Source: Streptomyces monomycini
Lineage (GTDB): Bacteria; Actinomycetota; Actinomycetes; Streptomycetales; Streptomycetaceae
Assembly: GCF_022271435.1 (NCBI RefSeq)
Contig: NZ_JAFIQY010000032.1
Coordinates: 1-64,000 of the forward strand
DNA: 64,000 nt
Direction: 5' to 3'
Of this stretch, positions 24,937 through 33,858 are shown piece by piece. A program made the position numbers and the translations under genes. Position 1 is the first letter of the stretch, and each line of letters starts with the position of its first letter. The notes below the pieces were generated by a model. The model was given only the letters and a program-made list of their open reading frames with translations, searched no databases and was not told where the DNA came from.

Positions 24937-25860
24937 ATGGACACCCTGCCGGTCATTGTCGCGGTGGACGGATCTCCCGACAGCGAACGGGCGCTGCGCT
25001 GGGCGATCGAGGCCGCCCGGCTGCGGTCCGCGCCGCTCCAGATCGTGCACGTCTGGCCGTACGTGACCTCGGAGGGCCGCGCGGCGGCCGAATCCGGCAT
25101 CGGCGACCCGGTCCTGGACGAGCTGCGCAAGACGCTGGACGGACAGGCCGACACGGCCGGTCTGCCGGGCCTGGAATTCCGCAGTCTCAGCGGGCTCACC
25201 GACACCCTGCTGCCCGCCCTCGGCGCCGAGGCGCAGCTGCTGGTGCTCGGCTCGCGCGGGCGCGGCGGCTTCGCCAGCCTGCTGCTCGGCTCGAACGGCA
25301 TGGCGTGCGCGGCGCACTCGGAAGGGCCCGTGGTGGTCGTGCCGCGCCCGGACCGGGCCGGCGCCGGGCTCGGTGCCGACGGTGAGGTGGTCCGCCCCGA
25401 CCCGCCGCAGGTCACCCTGGGCGTCGACGCCTCCTCGGACGAGCCGGGGGCGATCGGCTTCGCGTTCGCCGAGGCGAGCCGCCGCGGCGCCCGCCTCAAG
25501 GTGGTCTCCGGCTACGCCTGGCCGATGCTGACACCGCCGTCCTTCGAATACATCGCGGCCTACGAAGGCACCCAGCAGGAGTACGAGAACGCGCTGGTCG
25601 AGCAGGTGACACAGACGCTCGCGCCGTACCGGGAGCGCTACCCCGAGGTGGCGGTGACGGCCGAGCTGCGGAACGCGGACGCGGCCGGGCAGCTCGTCGA
25701 GGCGTCCAGGGCCAGCGATCTGGTCGTGGTCGCCCGGCACCGCAGGCGGCTGCCGGTCGGCCGCCGGCTCGGCTCGGTCGCCCACGCCGTACTGCTGCAC
25801 GCGGTGTGCCCGATCGCGGTCGTGCCGGAGGACACGGAGCGCAGCGGGGCAGCGGAGTAG
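24937..25860 (+). CDS. Tandem universal stress protein (UspA, two domains)
   Basis: 307 residues with two Usp domains. Domain 1 begins PVIVAVDGSPDSERALRWA and ends with the ATP motif GSRGRGGFASLLLGSNG; domain 2 begins VTLGVDASSDEPGAIGFAF and ends with VGRRLGSVAHAVLLHAVCPIAVVP, where the G-2X-G part is weakened (ARHRRR). So one site probably binds ATP well. Start ATG 24937 has GGAGG six bases upstream; two earlier in-frame ATGs lack one. Such proteins are often under dormancy or hypoxia control; no operator was identified. Confidence 0.9.
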   Translation: MDTLPVIVAVDGSPDSERALRWAIEAARLRSAPLQIVHVWPYVTSEGRAAAESGIGDPVLDELRKTLDGQADTAGLPGLEFRSLSGLTDTLLPALGAEAQLLVLGSRGRGGFASLLLGSNGMACAAHSEGPVVVVPRPDRAGAGLGADGEVVRPDPPQVTLGVDASSDEPGAIGFAFAEASRRGARLKVVSGYAWPMLTPPSFEYIAAYEGTQQEYENALVEQVTQTLAPYRERYPEVAVTAELRNADAAGQLVEASRASDLVVVARHRRRLPVGRRLGSVAHAVLLHAVCPIAVVPEDTERSGAAE

Positions 25861-25889
25861 CGCGAGCACTTCTCTCCCTGCCCCTCTCC

Positions 25890-26441
25890 TCAGGCGATGC
25901 CGAACGCCTCCGCGTAGCGCACCGTGCCGCGCGGAGGCGTGCTGCCGTCCAGGGACAGGGCCAGGAACGCTTCGTCCGGCCACTCCTGGGGCGGCAGGAC
26001 GCCGAAGCGGGAGGCGGGCTCGAAGCCGAACCTGGGGTAGTACGGCGGGTGACCCAGCACGACGGCCGTCCGCTCGCCGGCCGCCCGGGCCGCGTCCAGC
26101 AGCGCCCGGATGACCGCGCTGCCCGCGCCCTGCCGGTGGTACTCGGGCAGCACCGCGCACGGCGCGAGCGCGACGGCCGGCTCGCCGGATATGTGACAGC
26201 GGGTGAGCAGTGCGTGCGCGACGACGGGGGCGGGTGCGGCCGGGGTGCCGGACGGCTCGGTGACGGGCGGCTCGGCGACGGGCCCGGCCACGTACGAAAG
26301 GCCCGGCAGCCAGGCTGCCGGGTCCTGCCGCAGCGCGTCGACGAGGTCGGCCTCACCCGCGGTCTCGAAGGCGGCCAGGTTGATCCGGCGGACGGCCGGG
26401 ATGTCTTCGGGAGTCTCGGGGCGGCACTGCCAGTTGTTCAT
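25890..26441 (-). CDS. GNAT N-acetyltransferase (YhbS-like)
   Basis: 183 residues. Acetyl-CoA loop LPEYHRQGAGSAVIRALL (Q/RxxGxG/A) and the following VVLGHPPYYPRFGFEPAS are characteristic of the YhbS subgroup. An Ala/Pro-rich insertion sits at about residues 58-75. The ATG at 26441 is used; GTG 26447 would add two residues. It converges with the universal stress gene. Substrate unknown. Confidence 0.85.
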   Translation of the reverse strand: MNNWQCRPETPEDIPAVRRINLAAFETAGEADLVDALRQDPAAWLPGLSYVAGPVAEPPVTEPSGTPAAPAPVVAHALLTRCHISGEPAVALAPCAVLPEYHRQGAGSAVIRALLDAARAAGERTAVVLGHPPYYPRFGFEPASRFGVLPPQEWPDEAFLALSLDGSTPPRGTVRYAEAFGIA

Positions 26442-26598
26442 GCCCACATGGTCGCACCGGGGTCTGACAACCCGCCCGGGATTTTCCGCCCGCCTCGGCC
26501 TTCGGACGGGCGGCGGGCCGGGACGGCCTCCGGTACCCGGCTTCCGGCACCCGGCACCACCCGGCCCCCGACATCCGGCCCCGGCTTCCGGCAGGCGG

Positions 26599-27264
26599 TC
26601 AGTCCGAGCCGGCCGCCGAGAACGCCGCGTCCCGGCGCTCCGGCCTGCGCATCAGGAAGACCGCCGCGGACCCGGCCGCGAACAGCGCGAACACCGACAT
26701 GGCGGTGCTGATCCACGACACGCCCAGCCACTGGCCGCCCACGTAACCCAGGCTCACCCCGTACGCGGCCCAGGCCAGTCCGGCCAGCGCGGACCACGGC
26801 AGGAACTCCCGGACCGTACGGTGCGCGACCCCCGCGCCGAGGCTGACCACCGACCGTCCGGCGGGCGCGAAGCGGGCCAGGACGACGATGCCGCCGCCGC
26901 CCCGTGTCAGCGCCGCGCCGAGCCGTTCCTGTGCGGCGGTCAGCCGCCGGGAGCGGGCGATGGCGCGGTCGAACCGGTCGCCGCCGCGCCAGGCGAGCCG
27001 GTAGGCGACCATGTCGCCGAGGACCGAGGCGGTCGCGGCGCACAGCACCAGGGCCAGCATCTCGGCGATGTCGGCGTCACCGCGTACGGAGGTGGAGACG
27101 CCCACCGCGCCGGCCGCGGTACGGGTGCCCGCGGCCGTGGTGGCCGCGGTGATCACCAGGACACCGCTGGGCAGAATCGGTACGAAGACGTCGAGAAGTA
27201 CGGAGAGTCCGACGATCGCGTAGACCCAAGGGGTGTCGCTCAACGACCCCAGGCTTTCCAACAA
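26599..27264 (-). CDS. DedA family membrane protein
   Basis: 221 residues. About four to five membrane segments, with the DedA signature region GDMVAYRLAWRGG, FDRAIARSRRLTAAQERLG, and the reentrant motif VLARFAPAGRSVVSLGAGVA. DedA proteins help move undecaprenyl phosphate or phospholipids across the membrane. The only good ribosome-binding site (AGGAGAAGG) sits in front of TTG at 27264, giving a family-like N-terminus (LLESLGSLSDTPWVYAIV); upstream in-frame codons look non-coding. Monocistronic. Confidence 0.83.
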   Translation of the reverse strand: MLESLGSLSDTPWVYAIVGLSVLLDVFVPILPSGVLVITAATTAAGTRTAAGAVGVSTSVRGDADIAEMLALVLCAATASVLGDMVAYRLAWRGGDRFDRAIARSRRLTAAQERLGAALTRGGGGIVVLARFAPAGRSVVSLGAGVAHRTVREFLPWSALAGLAWAAYGVSLGYVGGQWLGVSWISTAMSVFALFAAGSAAVFLMRRPERRDAAFSAAGSD

Positions 27265-27550
27265 CGTCCTTCTCCTGATCCGATCCCCTGCCGCGACGTC
27301 GCATCGGCGGCTGGGGCGGCTGTACCGCCATACAGCGTACGCCTGGGCCGCCCGCCGTGACGTTCCAGGGCGCACGGTGTTGTCGGCTTCACACCCCTGG
27401 GGAACCGCCTCGGGCGGCACGGTCACCCGTCTGCTCCGGCCGTGGCGCAAAAGAGCGCGGCTTTGGGCATGTTATGTGCCGAAATGGTCGCCTTGTGAAG
27501 CGCGCAAACAGGGTGCTCCGGAGCGGAACGGCACACGAATGGAGACAGGG

Positions 27551-28393
27551 ATGCAGACGTTGAAGGAGTCGTCAGCGGCGTCGGAAGAGGTAGCGGCGTC
27601 AGTGGCGTCGAAGGCGTCGAAGGCGTCGGAGAGCGCGGCGGGACCGGCCGCCGGCGGCGGGCAGGCGGTGCACGGCGGACGGGCCGGGAGCGGCGTGACG
27701 CCGGCGCCCATGCCGACGCGGGCGCGCCGGCGGGCGGCCGCCAGGACGGCGGGCGCCTCCGCGGCGGCCCTCGCCACGGCGGGCACGCTCCTGCTCGCCC
27801 CGGCGGCCGTCGCGGCGGACGGCGACAAGGTCACGAAGAACACCGTCCAGCAGGACTACTCCGTCACCATCGCGGCACAGTTCACCCGCCCGAACGGCGC
27901 GATGCTGAGCAGCGCGCTGACGTACGACCCCAAGCTGGTGCCCGTGAACTCCCGCGTCACGGTCAGTGAGCGTGCCGACAGCAAGCACACCCGGGTCGGC
28001 CTGCGGGTGTCCGGTCTGGTAGCGAACCGCACCTACGGGGCGCACGTCCACACGGGGACGTGCGGCGTCCGCCCGGACAGCTCGGGGCCGCACTACCAGC
28101 ACCGCAAGGACCCGCGCACGCCGTCCGTCGACCCGGCGTACGCCAACCCGAAGAACGAGGTCTGGCTGGATTTCACGACCGACGGGCGGGGCGAGGCGAG
28201 CTCCGCGTCCCGGAACGCCTGGCGCTTCCGGTCCGGCGAGGCGCGGTCCGTGGTGATCCATGAGCGCCGTACCGCGACGAAGGCCGGGGTGGCGGGGACC
28301 GCCGGCCGGGTGGTCGCGTGCTACTCCGTGCCGTTCAACCAGTCGAAGGAAGCCGCGAAGGCCGTCTCCGGTCTGCTGACGAGGCTCTTCTGA
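27551..28393 (+). CDS. Secreted Cu/Zn superoxide dismutase-like protein (copy 1)
   Basis: 280 residues. A Ser/Ala/Lys-rich start and Arg-rich stretch lead into a secretion signal (SAAALATAGTLLLAPAAVAA, cleavage near AAVAAD). The mature part is a SOD_Cu-like beta barrel: TYGAHVHTGTCG (metal His pair), GPHYQHRKDP (third His), PAYANPKNEVWLDF, and RSVVIHERR (fourth His). ATG 27551 has GGAGACAGG upstream; ATG 27539 is an alternative. The typical zinc-loop Asp is not clear, so activity is unproven. It has a paralogue at 43849-44415. Copper dependence fits the copper-rich gene set of the window. Confidence 0.85.
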   Translation: MQTLKESSAASEEVAASVASKASKASESAAGPAAGGGQAVHGGRAGSGVTPAPMPTRARRRAAARTAGASAAALATAGTLLLAPAAVAADGDKVTKNTVQQDYSVTIAAQFTRPNGAMLSSALTYDPKLVPVNSRVTVSERADSKHTRVGLRVSGLVANRTYGAHVHTGTCGVRPDSSGPHYQHRKDPRTPSVDPAYANPKNEVWLDFTTDGRGEASSASRNAWRFRSGEARSVVIHERRTATKAGVAGTAGRVVACYSVPFNQSKEAAKAVSGLLTRLF

Positions 28394-28427
28394 CGGTGGC
28401 GCCGGTGAGGCCCGGCAGCGGGTGAAA

Positions 28428-28465
28428 GAGCGGCGGCCCCCGGTACGTACCGGGGGCCGCCGCTC
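28428..28465. terminator. Perfect bidirectional terminator
   Basis: A 38-base perfect palindrome (19-bp arms meeting at GTAC^GTAC) lies between the convergent SOD-like and DoxX genes. In RNA the centre must open to a small loop. No T-run. Confidence 0.85.
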
Positions 28466-28503
28466 GTCGCCGGGTGGCAGCCGCGCGGGCCGCCGGTCTG
28501 CCG

Positions 28504-28977
28504 TCAGACCGCGCTCGGCTCGCGCCGGGCGTCCGCCGTGGCGTCGGCCGGCTGCCGGGAGCGGAAGAACAGGCGGTCCAGCGACCAGGAGCCGGGGCCG
28601 GTGAAGGCCAGCAGCAGGAACGCCCAGCAGAACAGCACGGACAGCTCGCCGCCGTTCTGCAGCGGCCACAGGGACTCGCCGGCGTGCACCGAGAAGTACG
28701 CGTACGCCATCGAGCCGGAGCTGATCAGGGCCGCGGCGCGGGTGCCCAGGCCCAGCATCACCAGGACGCCCCCGACGAACTGGATGACGGCCGCATACCA
28801 GCCGGGCCAGCTGCCCGCGGGCACGGTGAGCCCCTTGCCCATCGCGCCGCCGAGGATGCCGAACAGCGAGGACGCGCCATGGCAGGCGAAGAGCAGGCCG
28901 GTGACGATGCGGAAGAGCGAGAGGGTGTGCGGCTTGATTCGTTCGGTGAACTCGGTCACCGGGGATTGAGCGGACAT
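28504..28977 (-). CDS. DoxX family membrane protein (copy 2)
   Basis: 157 residues, four hydrophobic segments. The first has SLFRIVTGLLFACHGASSLFG, the DoxX mark, then VIQFVGGVLVMLGLGTRAAA, a short exposed loop (SVHAGESLWPLQNGGELS) and a last helix ending GPGSWSLDRLFFRS. AGGAG lies seven bases before the ATG. It shares a palindromic ACTTGnCAAGT-type promoter element with the DoxX gene at 3753, so the two are probably co-regulated, likely by a redox- or quinone-sensing repressor. Confidence 0.87.
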   Translation of the reverse strand: MSAQSPVTEFTERIKPHTLSLFRIVTGLLFACHGASSLFGILGGAMGKGLTVPAGSWPGWYAAVIQFVGGVLVMLGLGTRAAALISSGSMAYAYFSVHAGESLWPLQNGGELSVLFCWAFLLLAFTGPGSWSLDRLFFRSRQPADATADARREPSAV

Positions 28978-29032
28978 GAAGGAACTCCTGCGGTTTCGGG
29001 GACGGGAACCGACAAGGAGAAAGGTTAGGGAG

Positions 29033-29057
29033 ACCTAATAGGTACTTGCAAGTTCAA
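29033..29057 (-). promoter_or_regulatory. Promoter/operator of doxX-like gene 2
   Basis: On the minus strand TTGCAA and TAACCT form plausible -35 and -10 hexamers 18 bases apart. The -35 is embedded in ACTTGCAAGT (29044-29053), a perfect palindrome. A second one, ACCTAATAGGT (29033-29043), lies in the spacer. A repressor bound here would block polymerase. Confidence 0.6.
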
Positions 29058-29407
29058 CATCTGGCCATATCCGGCCGTTGGCCGAAAAAAAACGGTCATG
29101 GCGTGAAGTGGCGCCCGCGCGTCCGCGCGCGACGGCGGAAATGTTTGTACTGGCCACCGAAATCACCCCGGGATGCCCCGCAATACGCCTGTACGCCGGG
29201 CGGAATGCCCCGGCGGCGGCAGAGGTCCGGCCGGGCGGAAAGCGCGGCGACAGGTCAGGTAAAAGCGCGGGTAAAGGAGTCGGTGACAGGGCGGGCGGGT
29301 GAGGGGGAAGATACGGAAAAGGCGGCTGCTCGCCCCTGCCGGACGAGAACGCCCCCAGCTCCTGTCCGACTCGCCTACGCCCCTGCCTCTTCCCCGCCCC
29401 TACCCCT
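29058..29407. other. Intergenic region without a recognised feature
   Basis: About 350 bases between the DoxX promoter and the 3' end of the phosphatase gene. It contains an A8 run (near 29084) and GC-rich sequence; open frames lack ribosome-binding sites and protein-like composition. Confidence 0.5.
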
Positions 29408-31087
29408 CTACCCCTCCTCGGCCTCCTGCCGGCCCGTCAGCTGCTCGTCCCAAGCGCGGACCAGCCGCGCGCCGCCGCCCTGCTCGCGCTGCGCCTGGTC
29501 CAGCCGCAGCCGTGCCGAGCGCCCGTTCAGCGCCAGGGTCATCAGCTGGTTTCCGAACCACGGGCCGCCCGTGCGGCGCCAGCCGATCGACGGCCGGTCC
29601 AGCCGGGCGTGCCGGGCCAGCGCGTGACCGAGGCGGCGGCCGAGCCGGCTCCAGCCGAAGCGGAAGCCGGCCCGCATGGTGGCGGGAATGCTGTTGTGCA
29701 CGGGGGAGCACGTCAGCTGGAGCACGCGGGCGGCGGGCGCGGAGCCGTCGCGCCAGTGCGGCTCGGCCACGTACGCGTGGTGCACGTCGCCGGACAGCAC
29801 GCACACCGTCGCCGGTGCCGCGTCGCCCGAGCCGGCCTCGGCGAGCAGGCCGGTGAGCGCGGCGAAGGAATCCGGGAAGGCCGCCCAGTGCTCCAGGTCG
29901 GCGCGCTGCCGCAGCGACTCGCTCCGGCGCGCCCAGCGCGCGCCGCGCGCCCCGGCGCACAGGGCGGCGTTCCAGCCCTCCGCGTCGTGGATCAGGTTCG
30001 GCAGGAGCCAGGGCAGCGAGCTGCCGATGAGCAGGTGGTCGTACGCGCCGTGGTCGGCCAGCACCTGTTCGCGCAGCCACTCCGCCTCGGCCGGGTCGAG
30101 CATGGCCCGCCGCCCCTCGTCCAGGACGCGGGTGGCGCGGGTGTCGACCATGACCAGCCGTACGCGGCCGAAGTCGCGGCGGTAGCTCCAGCGCGCGCAG
30201 CCCGGGTCGGCGTCGGCCGCCGCGGCGAACTCGCGCACCAGGTCCGTGCCGTCCGGCAGGGCCCGGACCCGTGCGTACAGCTCGTCCTTCTCCAGCTCGG
30301 CGGGGGAGAGGTTGCCCAGGTGCTGGTACACCCAGTACGACATCAGGCCGCCCAGCACCCGCTCCCGCCACCAGGAGGTCGCGCGCATCCGGGTCTGCCA
30401 GGCGGCCGAGGTGTTCCAGTCGTCTATGACGTCATGGTCGTCGAAGATCATGCAGCTGGGAACGGTGGACAGCAGCCAGCGCACCTCCGGGTCGAGCCAG
30501 GACTCGGCGTACAGGTGGGTGTACTCCTCGTAGTCCGCGACCTGCTGCCAGGGCGGCTCCGAGGTGTCGCGGCGGGAGGCGAGCAGCCGGGCGGTCGCGT
30601 CCGAGGTCTGGTCGGCGTACACCTGGTCGCCCAGCAGGAGCAGGACGCTCGGGCGCCGGCGCGCGGGGTCGGCGGCGAGCGCGGCCGCGAGGGTGTCCAG
30701 GGCGTCCGGGCCCACCGGGTCGTGCGCGTCGGCGGGCGGCGCGGCCCAGCGGCAGGAACCGAACGCGACCCGAAGGTGCTGGTCCGCCGGATCGCCGCCC
30801 GGGGCCGCCGGTGTGTGGATCGTGCTCTGCGGGAAGCGGCTGCCGGCCTGCGGCCAGACCTGCTCGCCGTCCAGCAGGACCCGGTACGGGGTCTCGCTGT
30901 GCGGGGTCAGCCCGGCGACGGGCACCAGCGCGTAGTGGTGTCCGGCCACCTGCCACGTGCGCTCGGCGCCGCCCGCGCCGTTCTCGCAGCGGACGTGCAC
31001 CTCGCAGGGCCGGTCGGTCTCGACCCACACCGTCGCGCTGATCTCGTCCACGTACCGCAGCAGCGGCCCCAGGAGCAGCCCGGCCAT
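29408..31087 (-). CDS. PhoD-like phosphatase/phosphodiesterase
   Basis: 559 residues. The N-terminal beta domain (LLLGPLLRYVDEISATVWVE) precedes a metallophosphatase core with LLLLGDQVYADQ (metal Asp), IFDDHDVIDDWN (Asp/His), and VCVLSGDVHHAYVAEPHW (His pair). This is the PhoD/MPP superfamily, whose members act on phosphate mono- and diesters or teichoic-acid-like polymers. No signal peptide is visible, so a cytoplasmic location is likely, unlike classical Tat-exported PhoD. ATG 31087 has GGGGAGG; the earlier in-frame ATG lies in non-family sequence. Monocistronic. Confidence 0.88.
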   Translation of the reverse strand: MAGLLLGPLLRYVDEISATVWVETDRPCEVHVRCENGAGGAERTWQVAGHHYALVPVAGLTPHSETPYRVLLDGEQVWPQAGSRFPQSTIHTPAAPGGDPADQHLRVAFGSCRWAAPPADAHDPVGPDALDTLAAALAADPARRRPSVLLLLGDQVYADQTSDATARLLASRRDTSEPPWQQVADYEEYTHLYAESWLDPEVRWLLSTVPSCMIFDDHDVIDDWNTSAAWQTRMRATSWWRERVLGGLMSYWVYQHLGNLSPAELEKDELYARVRALPDGTDLVREFAAAADADPGCARWSYRRDFGRVRLVMVDTRATRVLDEGRRAMLDPAEAEWLREQVLADHGAYDHLLIGSSLPWLLPNLIHDAEGWNAALCAGARGARWARRSESLRQRADLEHWAAFPDSFAALTGLLAEAGSGDAAPATVCVLSGDVHHAYVAEPHWRDGSAPAARVLQLTCSPVHNSIPATMRAGFRFGWSRLGRRLGHALARHARLDRPSIGWRRTGGPWFGNQLMTLALNGRSARLRLDQAQREQGGGARLVRAWDEQLTGRQEAEEG

Positions 31088-31325
31088 CGGTGATCCTCCC
31101 CTCGTACGGGCCGGTGCCCGTACGTGTGTGCTCAGAGGATAGAAGCCGGTCGCGGGGCGACGGGACGGCTTCGGCCTCCTCACGGAGAAAGACGGAGCCG
31201 TCCGGTCGTACGGTTGCGTCGTCCGGTTACCCGGTTGTCCGGTTACCTGACTGTATGGTCATGTGCCGATCGGGCGGGACCACCGGAAGTAACCATTCAT
31301 CAGCAGGGCCGTGCGGGAGCGGTGC

Positions 31326-31970
31326 TCAGCAGCGGTCCAGGATCTTCTTCAGCGCCGCCTTCTCGGCCGCGTCGGCCGTCAGCCCGTACACGTGTTTCAC
31401 CGACACCCACATCCGGGCGTACGTGCAGTGGTACGAGGTCTTCGGCGGCAGCCACTTGGCCGGGTCCTTGTCGCCCTTCTCCTGGTTCACGTTGTCGGTG
31501 ACGGCGATCAGCTGCGAGTGGGTGAGGTCGTTGGCCAGTTCCTTGCGGCGCTCGGTCGTCCACTTCGAGGCGCCGGACTTCCACGCCTCGGACAGCGGGA
31601 CGACGTGGTCGATGTCCACGTCGGACGCCTGGTTCCACACGCCGTCGTCGTAGGCCGACTTCCAGGTGCCGCTGGTCGCGGCGCACTTGCCGTCGGTCTG
31701 CACGTTCTCGCCGTCCCGCTTGAGCACGACCTCGCGGGTGTTGCAGTTCTTGCCCTGGTCGGACCAGTGCGGGAACTTGTCGCGGCTGTAGCCGTCCTGC
31801 GAGCCCTGGGGCGCTTCCTTGATCTGGGCGAGGTACGTACGGGCCGTGGCGGCGTCCGGCGGGGTGGGCGGCGCGGCCTGGGCGCTCTGGGTGCCGAGCA
31901 CCAGCGTGCAGGCGAGGGCGGCGGCGGACCCGGCGGCGAGCGATACGCGACGCGCGTAGACCTTGGGCAT
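31326..31970 (-). CDS. Secreted HNH nuclease-like protein (DUF1524/GmrSD C-terminal type)
   Basis: 214 residues with a classical signal peptide (RRVSLAAGSAAALACTLVLG, cleavage near AQAAP). The mature domain carries DVDIDHVVPLSEAWKSGAS, the DHxxPL nuclease motif, then LIAVTDNVNQEKGDKDPAKWLPP and SYHCTYARMWVSVKHVYGL. This is a beta-beta-alpha metal HNH fold, common among extracellular Streptomyces nucleases that recycle DNA during development. Four Cys (CNT, KCA, HCT and the C-terminal DRC) could make disulfides. Its own promoter is not resolved. Monocistronic. Confidence 0.87.
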   Translation of the reverse strand: MPKVYARRVSLAAGSAAALACTLVLGTQSAQAAPPTPPDAATARTYLAQIKEAPQGSQDGYSRDKFPHWSDQGKNCNTREVVLKRDGENVQTDGKCAATSGTWKSAYDDGVWNQASDVDIDHVVPLSEAWKSGASKWTTERRKELANDLTHSQLIAVTDNVNQEKGDKDPAKWLPPKTSYHCTYARMWVSVKHVYGLTADAAEKAALKKILDRC

Positions 31971-32223
31971 GCGAACTCCCTGTCGGTGGGGGGAAGTCGA
32001 GGTGCGGAACGGAGCTCATGGTGGCGCCGTGGGGTTACCACCGGACGGGCTCCAGGTAACAGAGTGACGACATGCCCACGTCAGTTCAAGGGGTTGACGT
32101 GACGTCACCCGCCCCCGGCGCCCCGGGATGTGGCTCGCGCGGGCGCGTGCGCCCCCTCCGGAGCGCCGGCCTCCGCCGTGGCGTATCCGGCGCGCCCTTC
32201 CGCCGCCGCCCTACAGTGAGCGC

Positions 32224-32982
32224 GTGCTGCTGCCGGTCAACGCCACCCTCGGGGCCGTTCTCGCCGTCCTGCTGGCCGCCGCCGTGGCCGCTGCCGCGCT
32301 CGCCCGCCTCGGCCACGCGCGGGCCGTCGCCCTCGCGGGCCTGCGCGCCGCCCTCCAGCTCGCCGCCGTCTCGTACCTCATCGGCTGGGTCGTCCGGGCC
32401 GTGCCCTGGCTGCTCTGCTTCCTCGCGCTGATGTTCACGGTCGCCGTACGGACCGCGGGCCGCCGCCTCACCCCGAACCGCACCTGGTGGTGGGCGGCGG
32501 TGCCGCTGGCCGCCGGGGTCGTGCCGGTCGTCGGCGCCCTGCTGCTCACCGGCCTGGTCCCGCCGCGCGGCATCAGCCTCATCCCCGTCACGGGCATCCT
32601 CATCGGCGGCGCCCTCACCGCCACCGTTCTCGGCGGACGGCGGGCCCTGGATGAGCTGGACGCGCGGCACGGGGAGGTGGAGGCGGGGCTGGCGCTGGGC
32701 CTGCTCGACCGGGAGGCCCGTATGGAGGTCGCCCGTCCGGCCGCGTCCGACGCGCTGCTGCCGGGCCTGGACCAGACCCGCACCGTGGGGCTCGTCACGC
32801 TTCCCGGGGCCTTCGTCGGCATGCTGCTGGGCGGCGCGTCACCCGTTCAGGCGGGCGCCGTGCAGATGTTCGTGCTGGTGGCGCTGCTCGCCGTACAGGC
32901 GGTGGCCGTGGCGGTGGTGCTGGAGCTGGTGGCCCGCGGGCGGCTGCACCGCGTACCCTTGGCCGCAGCAGAAGGGGAGTAG
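32224..32982 (+). CDS. FetB/YbbM-like ABC permease (UPF0014)
   Basis: 252 residues, about seven membrane segments with sequence marks of UPF0014 (GLRAALQLAAVSYLIGWV, PVTGILIGGALTATVLGGRRALDEL, LDQTRTVGLVTLPGAFVGMLLGGASPVQAG). In E. coli FetAB exports iron under oxidative stress; the partner ATPase gene (fetA) is not adjacent here. GTG 32224 is the best start; the frame extends upstream through Pro/Arg-rich non-family sequence. It is followed by the GDT1-type cation exporter gene on the same strand. Confidence 0.8.
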   Translation: MLLPVNATLGAVLAVLLAAAVAAAALARLGHARAVALAGLRAALQLAAVSYLIGWVVRAVPWLLCFLALMFTVAVRTAGRRLTPNRTWWWAAVPLAAGVVPVVGALLLTGLVPPRGISLIPVTGILIGGALTATVLGGRRALDELDARHGEVEAGLALGLLDREARMEVARPAASDALLPGLDQTRTVGLVTLPGAFVGMLLGGASPVQAGAVQMFVLVALLAVQAVAVAVVLELVARGRLHRVPLAAAEGE

Positions 32983-33072
32983 CTCTTCGCCGGACCGTCG
33001 ACATACTGCCCGCCCGTCGGCCGTCACCGCCCAGGTGACAGGCCGCCCGCGGTGGGCCGGCGCCCGGAGCGT

Positions 33073-33222
33073 GGCAGGGGACCGGTGTCCCTGCCGCGCC
33101 AGCGAGACCTTCGGCCGCAGTGTTTGCGCACACGAAACGTGTGCGCAAGAGACGCTGCCGTGCCGAAGCGACCCCTTTTCCGGGCCCCTCGGTGCGGCCC
33201 GACCGATCGAGGTAAGACACCC
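33073..33222 (+). promoter_or_regulatory. Structured leader of the GDT1-type exporter, candidate riboregulator
   Basis: Three helices can be drawn by eye. A: GGCAGGGgAC / GTCCCTGCC with loop CGGT (33073-33095). B: a long hairpin 33109-33168 with outer CTTCGGC/GCCGAAG, middle CAG/CTG and a perfect inner TTGCGCACAC-GAAAC-GTGTGCGCAA. C: CGGGCC/GGCCCG near 33180-33200. The CCTCGGT in C could instead pair with ACCGA and GAGG, the ribosome-binding site, giving a switch. It does not show the conserved blocks of the yybP-ykoY Mn riboswitch that often precedes such exporters. Confidence 0.55.
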
Positions 33223-33223
33223 C

Positions 33224-33805
33224 GTGTTCAGTTTCACCGTCGCCGCCGTCGTCTTCGGCGTCGTCTTCCTGGCCGAGCTGCCGGACAAGACCGCCCTCGC
33301 CGGGCTGATGCTCGGCACCCGCTACCGCGCTTCGTACGTCTTCGCCGGCGTCGCCGCGGCCTTCGCCGTGCACGTCGCGCTCGCCATCGCCGCGGGCAGC
33401 GTGCTGTCCCTGCTGCCGCACCGCCTCGTGCAGGCGGTCGTCGGCGTGCTCTTCCTCGCGGGTGCGGCCGTGCTGCTCTTCAAGAAGGACGAGGACGAGG
33501 AAGAGGTCAAGAAGCCCGCCGACCAGAGCTTCTGGAAGGTCTCCGGGGCGGGCTTCATGATGATCCTGGTCGCCGAGTTCGGCGATCTGACCCAGATCAT
33601 GACCGCGAACCTCGCCGCCCGCTACGACGACCCGGTCTCGGTGGGCGTCGGCGCGGTGCTGGCCCTGTGGGCGGTGGCCGGCCTGGGCATCCTCGGCGGC
33701 CGTACGCTCATGAAGTACGTACCGCTCAAGCTGATCACGAAGGTGGCGGCGGCGGTGATGGTGCTGCTCGCGGCGTTCAGCCTGTACGAGGCGATCGTGG
33801 GCTGA
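33224..33805 (+). CDS. UPF0016/GDT1-TMEM165 family Mn2+/Ca2+ exporter
   Basis: 193 residues in two repeats of three membrane helices. Each repeat has the family ExGD(K/R)(S/T)-like motif: VFLAELPDKTALAGLMLG and LVAEFGDLTQIMTANLA. A charged loop (FKKDEDEEEVKKPADQ) separates them. Members move Mn2+ or Ca2+ in exchange for H+, so Mn detoxification is the likely role. GTG 33224 starts the family sequence and is preceded by GAGG. The leader (33073-33222) is highly structured. Ends in a hairpin shared with a convergent gene. Confidence 0.88.
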   Translation: MFSFTVAAVVFGVVFLAELPDKTALAGLMLGTRYRASYVFAGVAAAFAVHVALAIAAGSVLSLLPHRLVQAVVGVLFLAGAAVLLFKKDEDEEEVKKPADQSFWKVSGAGFMMILVAEFGDLTQIMTANLAARYDDPVSVGVGAVLALWAVAGLGILGGRTLMKYVPLKLITKVAAAVMVLLAAFSLYEAIVG

Positions 33806-33815
33806 GCACGGGCAC

Positions 33816-33850
33816 GGGCGGGCGGCGCCACCGGCCGGCGGCGCCCGCCC
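33816..33850. terminator. Bidirectional hairpin between GDT1 and HAD genes
   Basis: GGGCGGGC and GCCCGCCC form the 8-bp base of a stem whose interior is also self-complementary (GGCGCC, GGCC). It lies between convergent stops. Confidence 0.65.
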
Positions 33851-33858
33851 CGGCCGGT

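Noticed and set aside
33073..33222. yybP-ykoY Mn riboswitch
   Set aside because: The gene is of the right family, but the conserved loop sequences of that class are not visible in the leader.
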